A DNA stretch of 27,389 nt from Stephanodiscus triporus. Lineage: Eukaryota; Bacillariophyta; Thalassiosirophyceae; Thalassiosirales; Thalassiosiraceae. Below are positions 20,249-27,389 of the stretch, in pieces. Where the stretch lies: assembly GCA_036939755.1 (NCBI GenBank), contig JALLAZ010000054.1, positions 1 through 27,389 on the forward strand, given 5' to 3'. Numbering within the stretch: the first letter of the stretch is position 1; each line of letters opens with the position of its first letter. The notes beneath the pieces were generated by a model. It saw only the letters and a program-made list of their open reading frames with translations. It had not been told where the DNA came from and did no database searches. Position numbers and translations under genes: made by a program.

Positions 20249-21916
20249 TTAAGTTAGAACGACAGGTGATGATTCTGCCCGTCGCCGACGTTCCGTTTCG
20301 AGTTCCATTTGACGCAATGTCAAGTGTCTCTCCCAGATCATGCCTCCTAGCGTATCCTTGATCACGCGGAAGCCTGGGCGACTTGCTTGGTCGGGTTGTA
20401 TTGCAGAAGCAAGGAGCTCTTTCATGGGTCCTGGCAAGTCCTGCATTGCCATGCCAAGATGCCAATCTAAAAGATCTTGAACGAGACGGCCAAATGCCAA
20501 GACCTCAATACGTTCGAACATCCCAGCTAATTCAATATGTCTGCGATCATATACAAACGATGCCCCCCAATCACTTAGTCTTGCTGTGAACAGATCATCC
20601 CTCAGTACATTGTGAAGATAAATATCGCCATGAGATACACCAAGTGATGAGTGAATATAATTCAGAACCGAAACAATATTCCACATCACGCTTAGAATCT
20701 GATCCTCTGTCAGATTTGTTGAATGTGGTGACGGCCCTTCATCTCTAGTTACAGTGTCGAAGTTAGGAGCTTTACCAAGCGGAAATGCATCGCTAAGCAA
20801 TGTCATGACCATCCCTTTATATGCCTCGTCCTTTCCTTCCTTAATAATTCCAATAGCAGATATTGCAAGGGAGTGGTCAACTAGAGCATTAATTCCAGCT
20901 TCGTCAGCGGCGTTACCGTCTGATCCCTTGGAGCCTTCTTTGAAGATTTTCACCGCGACATCTTTGTCCTGGTACTTTGCCTGGTATACTGTTCCAGAGG
21001 CCCCATTGCCTAGTATTTTCGGGGTCATTTGAATTTCACTTTCGTTGATGACTTTCTCAACACTCTGGGGTGTTACGAAAATCGGATTTCCGGATAGGGA
21101 AATCCAAGCCAACTTTGGAAGCGAAAGCACTTCTCTTGGTATGGACTTATTGATATTGTTGTCTGCAAGCCTCACGAGTTCTAACTCCTTGCATTTCCCC
21201 AGTTCTGTAGGAACGCTTTCGATCCTATTGTGGCTGAGCATCAACTTGCGCAACAATCTTGCTTCACCTATATTTGAGTGTATTTGACGAATTCGGTTGT
21301 TCGTGAGAATCAGCCAGACTAGAGATGATGTCGGCAGGTTTGTTGCCGATAGGTCCTTAAGTAAGTTGCCTCGAAGTGATAACACCCTTAGGTTACTGAG
21401 CTTTGAAATCACAGTTGGTATGCTTTCCATCACGTTTTCACTCAGGAACAATATCTCTAGCGAAGACAGCACCGCCATTTCTTCCGGTATATCGGTCAGA
21501 GAGTTATTGTTTAGATCAATCTTCTTTAAAGATGAAAATCTAGACCAAAATTCTGAATCAGCAGGCAGGTTGGTATGTTCGCACCCTGACAAGTTCAGTT
21601 CTGTCAGTTCGCCTACGTGCTTTAATGGATATGTTCTGAGATCACACTTGTCCACCATCGTAAACGCGGCTGATTCGGCTAGAAATTCAGTACTACGTTG
21701 TCTTCTATGCCACGCAAACGTAAGGAAGCCGGATAAAAAAGCGAGGCATATGGCGATCGCCTTGGCCCATTGTAAAACTGTCTTGAGTTGCACAACGTCT
21801 TTCTTGAGGCGCGGAGGCGGACTCCCCATCTGTGTCAGCTTTAACGGTCGTCTGCGGATATCTATCGGACGTTCGTCTTCGTGGAGCAGACACGAGGTTT
21901 CGTCCCCGTCAGACAT
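20249..21916 (-). CDS. Membrane-anchored leucine-rich-repeat protein kinase
   Basis: 555 aa from the ATG at 21916 (context AAAATGTC); an ATG 9 codons upstream (21943) has a weaker context. Order: a charged N-terminal tail, one hydrophobic span (about 48-69, AIAICLAFLSGFLTFAW) suggesting a signal anchor, six or seven LRRs (about 100-280, e.g. LKKIDLNNNSLTDIPEEM, LRKLMLSHNRIESVPTEL), then a compact kinase domain: Gly loop LGNGASGTVY (302-311), VAVK with Lys323, catalytic loop SHGDIYLHN (Asp431, Asn436) and LSDWGAS in place of DFG (Asp449). The HGD rather than HRD loop and DWG are like the divergent LRR-kinases of algae and bacteria rather than plant receptor kinases. Catalytic Lys, Asp, Asn and Asp are all kept, so activity is plausible. 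The ligand or pathway is unknown. With one N-terminal span, the topology of LRR and kinase relative to the membrane is the same side, unlike receptor kinases. Confidence 0.85.
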   Translation of the reverse strand: MSDGDETSCLLHEDERPIDIRRRPLKLTQMGSPPPRLKKDVVQLKTVLQWAKAIAICLAFLSGFLTFAWHRRQRSTEFLAESAAFTMVDKCDLRTYPLKHVGELTELNLSGCEHTNLPADSEFWSRFSSLKKIDLNNNSLTDIPEEMAVLSSLEILFLSENVMESIPTVISKLSNLRVLSLRGNLLKDLSATNLPTSSLVWLILTNNRIRQIHSNIGEARLLRKLMLSHNRIESVPTELGKCKELELVRLADNNINKSIPREVLSLPKLAWISLSGNPIFVTPQSVEKVINESEIQMTPKILGNGASGTVYQAKYQDKDVAVKIFKEGSKGSDGNAADEAGINALVDHSLAISAIGIIKEGKDEAYKGMVMTLLSDAFPLGKAPNFDTVTRDEGPSPHSTNLTEDQILSVMWNIVSVLNYIHSSLGVSHGDIYLHNVLRDDLFTARLSDWGASFVYDRRHIELAGMFERIEVLAFGRLVQDLLDWHLGMAMQDLPGPMKELLASAIQPDQASRPGFRVIKDTLGGMIWERHLTLRQMELETERRRRAESSPVVLT

Positions 21917-22399
21917 TTTACGCGACTGTGGCCTGGATCGCATGGATAAACGCCACTGAGCCCCGGCGGCTGTGTGGTTGTTGGAGCGGGGGTGATGCGA
22001 TGATGGAGGCTGCGCTTGTGGCTCTTCTCTGTTCTCTTGTGTTCTGTTCGTCGAAGAGGCGCGGTGCCTGCATGCGCGGAGGAGGTGGGATAGATTGTAT
22101 GTACCTAGAGTACTTAAATAATATAGTACATACTTACCTACTCTACATATTTAGTACTCCTAGTATCGTAAATACGTACCATAGATACATATTTTATTAT
22201 CTCTCGCCGCCGCCGCGAAAAAACAAAAAACACAACGGAATGACGAAGCGACGAGAGATGAGGGTGGTGGGTGAATGAAGCAATGGAATAGTTCCAGAAA
22301 GATAGAGAGATTGGACGCAAAAGGGCTTTGTACTTGATGAAGGTGATTACACATTGATAAGCATTTTTTTTCACACACAAAGCCATCCCCTCCACTTAG
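21917..22399. promoter_or_regulatory. Divergent region, LRR-kinase / DUF1415 genes, TAC-rich
   Basis: A TAC/GTA-rich patch at 22100-22190 includes GTACCTAGAGTACTTAA (TACTCTA on the minus strand near 22106) and ACATACTTACCTACTCTAC (TACTCTA at 22139-22145), and ends ATACGTACCATAGATAC. Downstream, an ATG at 22240 with possible donor GTGGGT at 22267 could be a short first exon of the DUF1415 gene. The acceptor CCTCCACTTAG ends at 22399. Confidence 0.45.
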
Positions 22400-22618
22400 A
22401 GGCTTCGCTTTCACCTCGTCACGGCGCAGGGCAACGAGACAAACATAGAAGAGGAATGCGCGGTAAACAATATTATTGGTGGTGGTAACAGTGTAAATTC
22501 CAGTGCCATATCCGTCGATCAAAGACGTGGGGTTTGTGAGGAGTCACCAAGCCACAGCCTTCTGTCACGGCACTCGAATCTCGACAAAGAATGCGCAGCC
22601 GAAGTTCGGGCATGGGCG

Positions 22619-23335
22619 ATGAAAGTTCCAATAGGGATGGGCCTGTGTCCGTGGGCCGGAAAATCGCATAGTAGGGGATTGATCCGCATCGCCGCTTGCG
22701 ATTGCGAGCTACCGGGAGATGCGGCGGCAGTACTCGAGAGCGAAATCGAATTGCTGATCCGCGAAGGAACGCCACCGCTGAGTACCACTCTGGTGGTCTG
22801 TCCACGCGTAAAGGCTTGGGATGATTTCCGATCATTCGACGAGTTCTTACGATCTGGTATCTGGAATCATTTAAAGGATGTCGTAATTATGGAACGCGTG
22901 ACATTGGTTGCCTTCCATCCCAATTTTTCTCGTTGGCGTGGCCTGCCCGAAGGGTTCGACGTCGGCGCATCATGCAAGGCCTATTATGGTATGATTGGGA
23001 AGAAGAGCGCACGAACCGCCGAGGCAACCATTCTTGAAACCAGCAGCAGTGCATTCGGACTGAGAAAAGTCAAAGTTCGATTTCGCGATGCTTTGGATGG
23101 TCTCACCCGCCAAGAGCAATATGTACCCACCGACTGGATAGATTTTCCGAATGAGTTATGTGCGCCATTGCCGGACAATTTGATGCACCAATCTCCACAT
23201 CCTACAATTCACATAATCATAAATCAAGACTTGGCGTCCATTTGCGTACGTGATGTGTCTCGAGTGAAAAGATTAAATGCCCAAAGAATGGCAAAGCTTG
23301 GATGGGAAGGGTTGGGATGTCCGCTGGACAGTTGA
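22619..23335 (+). CDS. DUF1415-family protein with an internal SH3/Tudor-like insertion; 5' end probably incomplete
   Basis: 238 aa from the first ATG of the frame, but coding very likely extends upstream: the frame is open from 22400, and the codons just before 22619 (CAAEVRAWA) fit the helix that precedes the family motif GLCPWA (8-13). A first exon at 22240-22266 (MTKRREMRV), spliced to 22400 in phase 0, is one consistent model. DUF1415 signatures: GLCPWAGKSH, the TTLVVCP strand, FLRSGIWNHL, LVAFHPNF (97-103), and near the end QSPHPTIHII (191-200). Between the last two, about 70 extra residues (113-182) read like a small beta-barrel (CKAYYGMIG, AEATILE, KVKVRFRD, EQYVPTDWIDF). DUF1415 proteins are small and widespread in bacteria, and their function is unknown. 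Confidence 0.75.
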   Translation: MKVPIGMGLCPWAGKSHSRGLIRIAACDCELPGDAAAVLESEIELLIREGTPPLSTTLVVCPRVKAWDDFRSFDEFLRSGIWNHLKDVVIMERVTLVAFHPNFSRWRGLPEGFDVGASCKAYYGMIGKKSARTAEATILETSSSAFGLRKVKVRFRDALDGLTRQEQYVPTDWIDFPNELCAPLPDNLMHQSPHPTIHIIINQDLASICVRDVSRVKRLNAQRMAKLGWEGLGCPLDS

Positions 23336-23939
23336 CGATGCGTCAAATCACGATTGACGGCGACGGGCAGAACCAATGAAATAATCGCAGTAGTCAAAAT
23401 AAACTCAGAACGAGTCTTTAGTTTAGAGTTTGCTTTTTGAATGAGATAAAAGTTAGAGTTTGTATCTTATGGGTGCCCGTCAACACTGTACCGGTGCGGG
23501 GAGCGAGGCTCGCTTGTGCACACGCTTACTGTTACGTTCTCGATATGGTAACCATAGTGGGGCGGCCGGCGCGGAGGCGGTGCAGGAAGCAGGACGGAAG
23601 GATGGAGGAGCGGACGGGCGGAAGAGCGAGGAGCGAGCGGCGCGGAGGCGAGGTTGATCTTAGGTTGTGGCGGGAACGCTGAGGAATGGGTGTGTAGTGT
23701 TGGCCATACTAGAAGGTGCCCAATAATAATTACTACGGGTCGGGTAACAATAGAGAAAAAGTTTCTAGCGAGTTTCTAGCAAGTTTCTAGCAAGTTTCTA
23801 GCAAGTTTTCTGTTTTGGCTAGCTTCGCCCAGAAAGCTAGGGAAATCGCTACGTAGACTCCAACCGAACCTCCCGCATTGCTCCCCCCCCGGCCAATATC
23901 GTCCACCGCCCTCCATCATTAAATCATCGACGGGGGATA
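23336..23939. other. Intergenic region left of the transposon
   Basis: No gene supported. It contains a GC-rich patch (23560-23660) with frames that look compositional, the 11-bp tandem repeat described separately (23761-23804) and a C8 tract (23883-23890). The transposon's left end is placed at about 23940. Confidence 0.4.
23761..23804. repeat. Short tandem repeat, four 11-bp units
   Basis: GTTTCTAGCGA followed by three exact copies of GTTTCTAGCAA, then a degenerate partial copy (GTTTTC). It lies about 135 bp outside the proposed left end of the transposon. Confidence 0.9.
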
Positions 23940-24102
23940 GCACCGACGCGCCCAGAGCCGTTAATAACCATATTTGTTAACTCCCCCTGCCGGTGCCGCC
24001 GTCCGTCGTCCACCGCTGCCGTCGTCGTCGTCGTCTCCCACAGCGCCGCCGCCGTCGAAAATATTTTACTCCCCCGCCGCTGCTGCCGCCGCCGTCCGAC
24101 GA
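23940..24102 (+). repeat. Left terminal inverted repeat of the transposon
   Basis: Pairs with 27161-27335. It is GC-rich with GCC/GTC triplets. Perfect block at 23980-24007; further shared blocks are TCGTCGTCGTCTCCCACAGC and AATATTTTACTCCCC. The first gene's ATG is 9 bp past its inner end, so the repeat probably holds that gene's promoter. Confidence 0.75.
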
Positions 24103-24110
24103 CCAAAGCA

Positions 24111-25880
24111 ATGTCATTTTTATCCGACGAGATCATCAATCTTCTTGAGGACGCTTCCTCTTCTGACGATAGGAGTATGGGGTCCGATGTGCAGGAGATC
24201 GTCCAGTGGGACCGTGAGCTGCTTCAGACGAAGACCTACGTGACGGCCTTCACAATCCTTGTCTCCAACCGCAAGTATGATGGCCCGAAGCTGGAAGAAC
24301 AGCAGAAGCTTTTACTCCGGTTTATCGACTGTCCAGCGGACGATTACTTCAAGAGGAGGTCAACGGAGGCAAAGGCTTTCAATGAGCTGAAGGCCGCCAG
24401 CAAACTTGGATGGAAGACGGAGGCGTCGAGGGCAAGGGTATGGAATCTCCGTTTTGTTGCGAATAAGCTAGCACTACTGTTGGTGCTTCGGAGACAGGTT
24501 CAGAAGAAGAACGAGGAGAACGAGGTGAATCAAGCTGTCACTCGTGCTCAGAAATCAGTCCGCGGAACTCCCAAGGCCACCGATTTGAAGCGGGCGTACA
24601 CCAAGCTTTGGGGAGCTTATGAGAAGTCCCTGAAGAATTATGTCGAAGATGAAAAGAAGAGGGCAAACATCGTCCATCGTACTCCTTCTCTTTCTTATCA
24701 GCTAAATGGCAAACGCGCCCAGGATCTTGTCCCTTGGATGAGTTGGACTAAATGCCAATCCAATTGCCCAGCTTGTACTCATGTTTCGACGATGCCGCTG
24801 CAATCGCGTGAGATATCGAATGCTGAGGATGCTCGTCGACGTGCGGTGGCGGAAGCAGACGGCGGAGATGGGGCATTCGAGCCAGCGGACACCAAGATTG
24901 GCTGTTATTGCTACGAACAGAACTGCTTTGGGAATGAGGATGGCATCGGATGCTGGAGGTGTGTCGAGATGGCCCAAGAGAAGGGTGATCCCCCAGCAGA
25001 GGCAGAGCCCGGCATCTGTCGTTTCGAGTGTGACGTATGCATGTGCTCCTGTCAAGTCATGTTTGACGAGAGCAAGCGACACACTATTGCCAAGGGCTTG
25101 TCGCAGAATGCGATTAAGAGGGGGGGAAATGTGGGCGAAAAATCTCGTGAGGCGAAAAATGCAGAGGGACGCTCACTTTTCTTCAACTACGTGAAAAATA
25201 ACCTTGATGATAACTCCATTCGTGAGTACCAAGGTTTTGATTCACGCTCGAATGACGATGTGTCGAATGATATCCTCGTAACGACAGCAAATGACATCTA
25301 CTTGAATGACAGTCTTCAGTCAGATGCTCACGTGATGCGGGGCTTGCAGGATATCATCCCCGGTCGTCGCACGACCGTCTCAGTGACACCTGCTGGGGGT
25401 GGGAACAAGGTGAATGTGTCCCTACAGCAACTGAAGAAGGAGCTTAAGGGTGGAGGAAGGAAGAAGAATCCCCCTGATCAGCAGTTGCGTGCTGTGTCGG
25501 ATCACACGCCTTCGGGTTCCATTTTTATCTCCAACGTGAGTAACCGTGCCTGGCGCAACCAGCTCAGCTCCGTTTCCATGGATCCACATCGAGAGACAAG
25601 GACGATGGCAGCAACAGCAACGGCAACAGCAGCAACGGCAGCAACAGTGGCAACAGCGGCGGCATCAACAATGATGGGCAGGGTCAAGAAGAGAGTGTTG
25701 AGTGTGTTTTTGAACTCCTCGTCGACTTCGCCGACCAAGAAGGTGGCAGCAAAGGTGCACGCAGGACTCGCACGCAACGATGCTGCATTCACATCCGTCA
25801 TCGACAATTTTCAGGACATTCAAAGCTCGCAGGAGATCTCGTCTGCCTGCTTTGAGTTGCAACGTGCGATGGATGATTAG
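24111..25880 (+). CDS. Transposon-encoded Cys-rich protein of unknown function
   Basis: 589 aa, single exon, start context GCAATGTC. I do not recognise a family. Residues 1-210 are mostly helical and charged (QKLLLRFIDCPADDYFKRR, RFVANKLALLLVLRRQVQKK). Residues 215-314 hold 13 cysteines: 215, 219, 222; 265, 267, 272; 281, 284; 303, 307, 310, 312, 314, with His324 nearby. This spacing suggests several bound zinc ions, possibly a DNA- or protein-binding module. After it come a polar region, a Lys-rich patch, an Ala/Thr repeat stretch (about 499-517) and a C-terminal helix. Lying inside the inverted repeats, convergent with the transposase, it is most simply an accessory protein of the element; a captured host gene is the alternative. 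No DDE, helicase or polymerase motif is visible. Confidence 0.75.
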   Translation: MSFLSDEIINLLEDASSSDDRSMGSDVQEIVQWDRELLQTKTYVTAFTILVSNRKYDGPKLEEQQKLLLRFIDCPADDYFKRRSTEAKAFNELKAASKLGWKTEASRARVWNLRFVANKLALLLVLRRQVQKKNEENEVNQAVTRAQKSVRGTPKATDLKRAYTKLWGAYEKSLKNYVEDEKKRANIVHRTPSLSYQLNGKRAQDLVPWMSWTKCQSNCPACTHVSTMPLQSREISNAEDARRRAVAEADGGDGAFEPADTKIGCYCYEQNCFGNEDGIGCWRCVEMAQEKGDPPAEAEPGICRFECDVCMCSCQVMFDESKRHTIAKGLSQNAIKRGGNVGEKSREAKNAEGRSLFFNYVKNNLDDNSIREYQGFDSRSNDDVSNDILVTTANDIYLNDSLQSDAHVMRGLQDIIPGRRTTVSVTPAGGGNKVNVSLQQLKKELKGGGRKKNPPDQQLRAVSDHTPSGSIFISNVSNRAWRNQLSSVSMDPHRETRTMAATATATAATAATVATAAASTMMGRVKKRVLSVFLNSSSTSPTKKVAAKVHAGLARNDAAFTSVIDNFQDIQSSQEISSACFELQRAMDD

Positions 25881-25894
25881 GGTCTTCCCTCATT

Positions 25895-25921
25895 GAAGAT
25901 ATTGCTTGGAGCGATATCTTC
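25895..25921. terminator. Hairpin between the two convergent transposon genes
   Basis: The arms GAAGATATTGCT and AGCGATATCTTC pair fully in the plus-strand RNA (one G-U pair) around the loop TGG. It lies 14 bp after the first gene's stop and within the likely 3' region of both transcripts. A role in 3'-end formation is an inference. Confidence 0.45.
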
Positions 25922-26007
25922 TAGATGGGGAATTGCGCATAGTCGTAACTTCATATTTATATTTAGATATCATTACTTCAATAATAGTTGTCTACTACTG
26001 TATTAAT

Positions 26008-27135
26008 TTAATTCCACTTATATCCACAATGCTGAAACGTTGTATCAAAATTTTCAATCTGATTTGCAGCGATCATAATTTCCTGCTCGAGACGGTTGAC
26101 ATCCCAATCATCTTCCTTCTTCAACCGGATCCTCTCCATCACCTCACATATTTTGTATTCAATCGGGCCATATTTTGGATGATAAGGTGGCCTTGGGACA
26201 ATTGAGAAATTACTGGGACCGACACGGTTGGTCACCGTGTTGTGGACGTACACACTGTGATGCGCGGCGAGGTTGTCCCAGATAAATACTCGATGAAAGT
26301 CAGTGCCGGGGATATTGTTTGTCTCAATATCCCGGCAGACATAATCGCAAAAATCTCTAAAGATATTGATTGTTGTTCCAACAGCACGCCTGCATCGGAT
26401 CCATCGTCGAGGTCGCTGAATGCTACCACGAACATGTGGAGCCAGAGCCGGATCCCCCGGCTCAATCGCAAAGATGACTGTAATCTTAACACCGTGTTTG
26501 TAGTGTCCATCCTTTCGGACACGATGCACCTTTGCGGCCCATCCCCCCGTGCGGTTACACTTCTCTAGTGTCACCCCAAACTCATCTACATCAATCAGTT
26601 GCCTCCTTTGAACCTGAAAAATTCCAAGAGGGGGGGGGCAATTCCAAAATTCCCAAACACGGAGCTGCACGTCCGGCCGCTGGGCCTGATAGGCTTCAGT
26701 TGAGGCCTTTTTCTTGGTGATCTCAAGCTCCTTGAGGCGTTTGGAGATAGTCTGACAGGAGTAAAGAACTCCCCCCTCGATGTACATGAAAACAGCCAAC
26801 TTGTCAAGGGTGGTATCGGGCCAGGCGGTGATATAGATCACAAGATTCAGTAGATCGGCACCCAATATTTGGGTCCGCTCCGCATTGCCGGTCTGACGGT
26901 ATGGCTCGATGCGGACGGCCCAACAGTAAATAGATGACAATGAGACGTCAATCACCTCCCCGGCATGAAATCTCTGAAGCTGTTGCTCACAAAACCACTG
27001 CGGATAGCCACCACTGCCGGAACTGCTGGGGTGGGGAGAAGTCCGTCGAGGCTGCTCGAGCTGTTGAGAAAAAACCAACTCCGCACGAGCCTGTGCCTGC
27101 AGATTGGCAGGGCCTGTTGCTCCAATGGCAGGCAT
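26008..27135 (-). CDS. Tc1/mariner-IS630-type DDE transposase
   Basis: 375 aa from the ATG at 27135 (context ATCATGCC); the frame is open 6 codons further with no ATG. The N-terminal half is the helix-turn-helix DNA-binding part (VSLSSIYCWAVRIEPYRQTG, then a second HTH around YSCQTISKRLKELEITKKKA). The catalytic DDE_3-like domain follows: LIDVDEFGVTLEKCNRTGGWA with the first Asp (184), FIWDNLAAHHS with the second (287), and PPYHPKYGPIEYKI with Glu326. The second Asp and the Glu are separated by 38 residues. All three acidic residues and the AHH motif are present, so the enzyme could be active. A G9 tract on the plus strand (26630-26638) codes for NCPPPL and does not break the frame. It sits inside the right inverted repeat and cuts and pastes the element at TA sites, by family knowledge. 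Confidence 0.92.
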   Translation of the reverse strand: MPAIGATGPANLQAQARAELVFSQQLEQPRRTSPHPSSSGSGGYPQWFCEQQLQRFHAGEVIDVSLSSIYCWAVRIEPYRQTGNAERTQILGADLLNLVIYITAWPDTTLDKLAVFMYIEGGVLYSCQTISKRLKELEITKKKASTEAYQAQRPDVQLRVWEFWNCPPPLGIFQVQRRQLIDVDEFGVTLEKCNRTGGWAAKVHRVRKDGHYKHGVKITVIFAIEPGDPALAPHVRGSIQRPRRWIRCRRAVGTTINIFRDFCDYVCRDIETNNIPGTDFHRVFIWDNLAAHHSVYVHNTVTNRVGPSNFSIVPRPPYHPKYGPIEYKICEVMERIRLKKEDDWDVNRLEQEIMIAANQIENFDTTFQHCGYKWN

Positions 27136-27160
27136 GATCACCACAAACTCCACTACTGTC

Positions 27161-27335
27161 GTTGGACGACAGCAGCGGCAGCGGCGGCGGGGAGTAAAAT
27201 ATTATTGACGACGGCGGCGACGGCAGCGGTGCTGTGGGAGACGACGACGATGACAGTGGCGGGTGACGGACGGCGGCACCGGCAGGGGGAGTCACTGAAT
27301 ATTATTAGGGATAGCTCTGGTAGGGGCTGCACTGA
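27161..27335 (-). repeat. Right terminal inverted repeat of the transposon
   Basis: Reverse complement of the left repeat, with the perfect block at 27265-27292. Read inwards from the right end it starts TCAGTGCAGCCCC after TA, resembling the CAGT-type starts of Tc1/mariner ends. The transposase ATG lies about 26 bp inside it, so it probably contains that promoter. Confidence 0.75.
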
Positions 27336-27389
27336 TAAAAAACTAAGCTAGCTTACCTACGAACCAAAAAAAAGTTCCACGTGTTTTTT

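Larger units (their letters stand above)
23940..27335. mobile_element. Two-gene Tc1/mariner-IS630-type DNA transposon with long terminal inverted repeats
   Basis: The sequence at 23980-24007 reappears exactly, in reverse complement, at 27265-27292 (28 bp, containing CTCCCCCTGCCGGTGCCGCC). Similarity continues inwards through CGTCGTCTCCCACAGC and AATATTTTACTCCCC to about 24102 and 27161, and outwards through CCAGAGC to about 23940 and 27335, where both sides abut TA (23938-23939 and 27336-27337). TA duplication is the rule for this superfamily. Enclosed are two convergent genes: an unrecognised Cys-rich protein (+) and a DDE transposase (-). Both are open, so the copy may be intact. The outermost 20-40 bp align only weakly, so the exact ends are inferred. 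Confidence 0.8.

Noticed and set aside
23437..23682. Small frames in the GC-rich patch left of the transposon
   Set aside because: Gly/Arg/Glu-rich compositional frames without conserved features.
23761..23804. Tandem repeat as a CRISPR-like array
   Set aside because: Units are 11 bp and directly adjacent, with no spacers, in a eukaryotic genome. Simple tandem duplication.
26630..26638. G9 run in the transposase as a possible frameshift
   Set aside because: The frame reads through with conserved motifs on both sides, so no shift is needed.

Overview
The window reads as nuclear DNA of a photosynthetic stramenopile, most likely a centric diatom. A PAP/fibrillin protein starts with a signal peptide and a VSA|FAP cleavage motif, the usual plastid address of algae with red-derived complex plastids. 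A mitochondrion-type HslU is present. Introns are few and mostly short (71-134 nt; outliers 162 and 560 nt) with GTGAGT/GTAAGT-like donors. Genes are tightly packed and mostly in divergent pairs. No rRNA, tRNA or CRISPR was seen.

Layout, left to right: PTGES2-like glutaredoxin/GST protein (+); small ankyrin protein (-) divergent from a short asparaginase-domain protein (+); signal peptidase complex subunit 2 (-) divergent from a PGM2-type phosphohexomutase (+); calmodulin (-) divergent from the plastid fibrillin (+); HAD hydrolase (-) divergent from a PEMT-like phospholipid methyltransferase (+); a 1.8 kb stretch with a GC-rich low-complexity block and no convincing gene; a long coiled-coil/MORN protein (+); a weak hypothetical ORF (-) divergent from HslU (+); an LRR-kinase (-) divergent from a DUF1415 protein (+). 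The last 3.4 kb is a DNA transposon. Exon joins were worked out by hand from splice signals, reading phase and family motifs. Two correct what single ORFs suggest: the HAD gene has a 31-nt first exon carrying its catalytic DxD, and the MORN gene contains a probable stop-free 81-nt intron.

The host genes are unrelated housekeeping functions (protein secretion, sugar phosphate metabolism, Ca2+ signalling, lipid methylation, mitochondrial proteolysis, plastid lipids) and do not form a pathway. They share promoter architecture: every one of the six divergent intergenic regions carries the heptamer TACTCTA within a TAC/GTA-rich patch.

The most novel item is the element at about 23940-27335. It has long imperfect terminal inverted repeats (about 165-175 bp) with candidate TA target duplications. 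Inside are two convergent genes: a Tc1/mariner-IS630-type DDE transposase (D-D-38-E) and an unrecognised 589-aa protein with 13 cysteines in 100 residues. Each gene starts just inside one inverted repeat, and a hairpin lies between their 3' ends.
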